Assembly: GCA_028819675.1 (NCBI GenBank)
Contig: JAPPKT010000336.1
Location: forward strand, 1 to 9,217
Direction of reading: 5' to 3'
Origin: Caldilineaceae bacterium
GTDB taxonomy: Bacteria; Chloroflexota; Anaerolineae; Caldilineales; Caldilineaceae
DNA: 9,217 nucleotides
The notes below the pieces were generated by a model that was not told the origin of the DNA, did no database searches, and saw only the letters and a program-made list of their open reading frames with translations. Positions 7,271 to 9,217 of this stretch are shown here, in pieces; within the stretch, counting starts at the first letter, position 1; each line of letters begins with the position of its first letter. Made by a program: the position numbers and the translations under genes.

Positions 7271-8128
7271 TCAGCTCCGGCCCTTCAGGACAAACCGTCG
7301 CACTGCCCACGCCACCCCTTCATCATCATTGGTTGGACCGACGACTGTGGCTGCATCTTTCACCTCGGGCGGCGCATTGCCCATCGCAACGCTAGTGCCT
7401 GCCGCGGCAAACATCGGCATGTCGTTGGGGTTGTCACCGATGGCGAGGACCTGCCCCAGAGGAATATCCAGCTTACCTGCCACGAGGCGGAGCGCCGTAC
7501 CTTTGTCGGCACGAAGGGGAAAAATACACAGCGAATGCAGACTGCCGTCGGGCTCGAAATACGTCTCTGCGCGGCACGCTTGACTGTACCGCGCTACAAG
7601 TTCCCCTGCTGCGGCAATCGCATCCCTTTCATTCAGAATCATCCGTTTAGGCTCTGCGACCAAGGCTTTCTCGTTTGCTGAAACAATCACTAGCTGTGAA
7701 GTGCTTTGACTGCCTTCCAGCCCTGCGATGGTCCTGTTCTCCACAGGCCCGAGGGCCTGCCCCGGCCTCTGCCGCAAGTAACTGCTGTTTCCCACACTGG
7801 TGCTAACCTCCCACCCATTGCGATCCGCGAGCCGGGCAATCGCACGCGCGACCTCCATCGGAATCGTGTAAGAAGCCCAAATCGGACCTGTAGGAGACCC
7901 AAAAACCTGCGCCCCATTTGTGCAAATCATTGGATCGCTCAACCCTAGTTGTGCACACAGTTGCTGAACGCCGGCAGCGTTTCGCGTAGTATTGATTACG
8001 ACCCGAACTCCCGCTTTAGCAGCAGCCTGCAGCATCCGTACGCCCTCGGGCGCGGGCATGCCATCACTGCGAAACAATGTACCGTCAAGATCAACTGAGA
8101 TGATACCGAAAGAGAAGCTCCCGTTCAT
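7271..8128 (-). CDS. HAD-superfamily phosphatase, Cof / subfamily IIB type
   Basis: The 285-residue protein shows the four HAD motifs. Motif I is DLDGTL with nucleophile Asp13 and general acid Asp15, motif II is NTTRN (Thr47 or Thr48), motif III is the lysine of RADKGTAL (Lys209), and motif IV is GDNPNDMPM (Asp232, Asp236). The spacing between motifs II and III leaves room for a C2b cap, as in Cof and sucrose- or mannosyl-phosphate phosphatases. Such enzymes dephosphorylate small metabolites such as sugar phosphates or flavin and pyridoxal phosphate intermediates; the substrate is not predictable here. The start at 8128 is chosen because GAGGAA (8135-8140) lies 6 nt upstream on the minus strand and motif I then falls in the usual N-terminal position. 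The open frame continues to an ATG at 8236, but those 36 extra residues look unrelated to the family. Third-position GC bias looks weaker than in the catabolic genes to the left. Confidence 0.92.
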   Translation of the reverse strand: MNGSFSFGIISVDLDGTLFRSDGMPAPEGVRMLQAAAKAGVRVVINTTRNAAGVQQLCAQLGLSDPMICTNGAQVFGSPTGPIWASYTIPMEVARAIARLADRNGWEVSTSVGNSSYLRQRPGQALGPVENRTIAGLEGSQSTSQLVIVSANEKALVAEPKRMILNERDAIAAAGELVARYSQACRAETYFEPDGSLHSLCIFPLRADKGTALRLVAGKLDIPLGQVLAIGDNPNDMPMFAAAGTSVAMGNAPPEVKDAATVVGPTNDDEGVAWAVRRFVLKGRS

Positions 8129-8134
8129 TGCTGC

Positions 8135-8140
8135 TTCCTC
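8135..8140 (-). promoter_or_regulatory. Ribosome binding site deciding the HAD phosphatase start
   Basis: On the minus strand GAGGAA stands 6 nt before ATG 8128. It supports this internal start over the more distal in-frame ATG at 8236 and places the DLDGT nucleophile motif about 13 residues from the N terminus, as expected for the family. Confidence 0.75.
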
Positions 8141-8286
8141 AATAAAGAAAACTGAGTGCGCTCCGCCCCTGTGCCATACTGTCCCTGACTTTCGTGCAGC
8201 ACTGACAACCGTTTCGCCTGGTTCTCCGATGTTCAAAGAGTCTCGCAGAAAACGCTGAACCCATTGCCACGCGACTGCTGGTTAAC

Positions 8287-8463
8287 CTAACCCCTGAACT
8301 GTTCTCCTGCCAAATTCACTGACCACGATCTTGTCCTCCTTCCCGTAGCCAATGAGAGCCTCTTCATAAACCCTTCTCTCTGATTTGCCTTAACTAGAAA
8401 CCACGTGTTATATTTGCCTCCATTATGAGAATTGATGCACGAGAACCACGCATCCCAGTTCAT
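8287..8463 (-). CDS. Small hypothetical protein (58 aa) with a near-consensus ribosome binding site
   Basis: I do not recognise this product. It begins MNWDAWFSCINSHNGG, is rich in aromatic residues in its first half (three Trp plus Tyr and Phe in about 30 residues) and basic in its second half (KRLSLATGRRTRSW). It has no evident signal peptide, membrane helix or metal-binding motif. The case for a real gene is the minus-strand sequence GGAGGTG (8469-8475), which ends 5 nt before ATG 8463 and closely matches the anti-Shine-Dalgarno complement. The open frame continues upstream to 8571, but those codons have no comparable start signal. The gene stops about 160 bp before the HAD phosphatase start on the same strand, so the two might be co-transcribed. 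It could also be the intact N-terminal remnant of a longer, disrupted gene. Confidence 0.5.
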   Translation of the reverse strand: MNWDAWFSCINSHNGGKYNTWFLVKANQREGFMKRLSLATGRRTRSWSVNLAGEQFRG

Positions 8464-8468
8464 TTCAC

Positions 8469-8475
8469 CACCTCC
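8469..8475 (-). promoter_or_regulatory. Near-consensus Shine-Dalgarno sequence of the 58-aa gene
   Basis: Read on the minus strand, GGAGGTG is followed by GTGAA and then the ATG at 8463. Of the ribosome binding sites in the window, this is among the closest to consensus. It is the main reason for calling the short gene. Confidence 0.6.
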
Positions 8476-8510
8476 GGCATCTCCGTCGGCGGCCTCCTCG
8501 CTCTTAGATA

Positions 8511-8557
8511 GCCCGCGCCAGGGCTCTGAGTACCCCATGCCCTGTTCCTGAGCGGGC
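8511..8557. repeat. Nested inverted repeat in the leuS upstream region
   Basis: An outer pair, GCCCGC (8511-8516) and GCGGGC (8552-8557), encloses an inner pair, CAGGGC (8519-8524) and GCCCTG (8539-8544), with a 14-nt apical loop. The two stems together could fold as one hairpin with an asymmetric internal loop. It lies between the divergent small gene and leuS and has no T-run on either strand, so it is not an ordinary intrinsic terminator. It could be a structured leader element or a protein-binding site; chance pairing in GC-rich DNA is also possible. Confidence 0.4.
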
Positions 8558-8680
8558 GCAACCACCAACAACGATACGGAACATGAATCGCAAAGGCGCG
8601 CGCATGTTTGTCATGTCGCGTCGCCAATGTTTTCAGAACACTCTTCGTAAGAAGATACCAATACAAGAATCCTCCGTTAC

Positions 8681-8686
8681 AGGAGA
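8681..8686 (+). promoter_or_regulatory. Ribosome binding site of leuS, potentially self-paired
   Basis: AGGAGA lies 8 nt upstream of ATG 8695 and fixes the leuS start. The bases CTCC at 8672-8675 can pair with GGAG at 8682-8685 across a 6-nt loop, which could partly sequester the site. The four-pair helix is weak and may not be functional. Confidence 0.6.
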
Positions 8687-8694
8687 CACATACC

Positions 8695-9217
8695 ATGTCC
8701 GACAGGTACAGACATACGGAAATCGAACCAAAATGGCAGGCCGCCTGGGAAGAACAGGGCCTCTATGACACCGTCGAAGACCCGGCAAGACCCAAGTGGT
8801 ATGCCCTGACGATGCTGCCTTATACATCCGGAGATCTGCATACAGGTCACTGGTACGCCATGACGCCTAGCGACGCAGCCGCCCGTTTTCGCCGCATGAG
8901 TGGCTACAATGTATTCTTCCCTATCGGCTTCGACGCCTTCGGCCTGCCTGCCGAGAACGCCGCCATCCAGAACAACGCCCATCCCCAGGAGTGGACCTAC
9001 AACAACGTCGAGCGCATGCAGGGCCAGCTCCGTCGCATGGGCGCTATGTGGGCCTGGGACCGCGAAGCCATCAGCTGCGACCCCGAATACTACAAATGGT
9101 CCCAGTGGTTCTTCCTCAGGCTCCACGAAATGGGCCTGGCCTACAGGGAGTTCGCGCCCGTCGACTGGTGCCCCCAATGCAACACCACACTGGCGCGCGA
9201 GCAGGTCTGGGGCGAAG
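8695..9217 (+). CDS. leuS: Leucyl-tRNA synthetase, N-terminal part (runs off the window)
   Basis: The first 174 residues of a class Ia aminoacyl-tRNA synthetase are present. The reading frame is still open at the window edge, so most of the protein, including the editing domain and KMSKS loop, is missing. The ATP-binding HIGH-type motif appears as HTGH (49-52) in PYTSGDLHTGHWYAM. The LeuRS-typical GFDAFGLPAENAAI (78-91) follows, then WDREAISCDPEYYKWSQWFF and the WCPQC segment (158-162), which is the start of the zinc-binding or editing insert. These segments identify LeuRS over ValRS or IleRS, and the enzyme charges tRNA-Leu in the cytoplasm. ATG 8695 follows AGGAGA at 8681-8686. No T-box signature (such as an AGGGTGG...ACCGCG-type antiterminator sequence) is seen upstream. 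The sequence style recalls Chloroflexota LeuRS from memory. Confidence 0.97.
   Translation, partial: MSDRYRHTEIEPKWQAAWEEQGLYDTVEDPARPKWYALTMLPYTSGDLHTGHWYAMTPSDAAARFRRMSGYNVFFPIGFDAFGLPAENAAIQNNAHPQEWTYNNVERMQGQLRRMGAMWAWDREAISCDPEYYKWSQWFFLRLHEMGLAYREFAPVDWCPQCNTTLAREQVWGE

Noticed and set aside
8129..8236. N-terminal extension of the HAD phosphatase to ATG 8236
   Set aside because: The 36 extra residues do not resemble the family, and a good GAGGAA ribosome binding site directly precedes ATG 8128.
8237..8694. T-box riboswitch or tRNA gene upstream of leuS
   Set aside because: I looked on both strands for the conserved T-box antiterminator sequence and for a cloverleaf with a GTTC-type T-arm, and found neither.
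8583..8768. 61-codon plus-strand frame overlapping the leuS start
   Set aside because: It runs out of frame into leuS, has no ribosome binding site and shows no recognisable motif.

Overview
The window is high-GC bacterial DNA with strong C or G preference at third codon positions and clear purine-rich ribosome binding sites. It carries no rRNA, tRNA, CRISPR array or insertion sequence that I could find. The partial leucyl-tRNA synthetase at the right edge has the 'LPYTSGDLHTGHWYAM' type of signature. From memory this resembles LeuRS of Chloroflexota (Anaerolineae/Caldilineae-like bacteria), and the abundance of sulfatase, amidohydrolase and enolase-superfamily genes would fit an environmental or host-associated member. 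This lineage guess is an inference and could not be tested here.

Layout. Bases 1-403 hold no convincing gene. Bases 404-1369 (+) encode a CE7-family acetyl esterase (acetylxylan esterase / cephalosporin-C deacetylase type). Facing it end to end, with 10 bp between stops, is a mannonate dehydratase (uxuA, 1380-2360, -). A 375-bp divergent intergenic region (2361-2735) separates uxuA from a four-gene plus-strand run. That run is msrA (2736-3287), a long metal-dependent amidohydrolase (3293-4594), a Cys-type S1 sulfatase (4618-6048) and an enolase-superfamily sugar-acid dehydratase related to galactonate dehydratase (6061-7200). The four genes are separated by only 5, 23 (or a 4-bp ATGA overlap) and 12 bp, so they are very probably one operon. 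After a 70-bp convergent gap, a Cof-type HAD phosphatase (7271-8128, -) and a 58-codon small gene with a near-consensus ribosome binding site (8287-8463, -) read leftwards. A divergent intergenic region with a nested inverted repeat (8464-8694) leads to leuS (8695 to the window end, +).

How the genes may work together. The left 7.2 kb looks like a catabolic cluster for modified acidic sugars. The esterase would remove O-acetyl groups, the sulfatase would remove sulfate, and the two unrelated dehydratases would dehydrate aldonic acids to 2-keto-3-deoxy acids. The amidohydrolase would supply a hydrolytic or isomerising step, for example a lactonase. None of these enzymes has a visible signal peptide, so the scheme works on small imported sugars in the cytoplasm. 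No transporter, regulator, glycoside hydrolase or sulfatase-maturing enzyme is visible, so the substrate and several steps must be assigned elsewhere in the genome. The HAD phosphatase and leuS belong to different functional groups and appear to mark the right border of the cluster.
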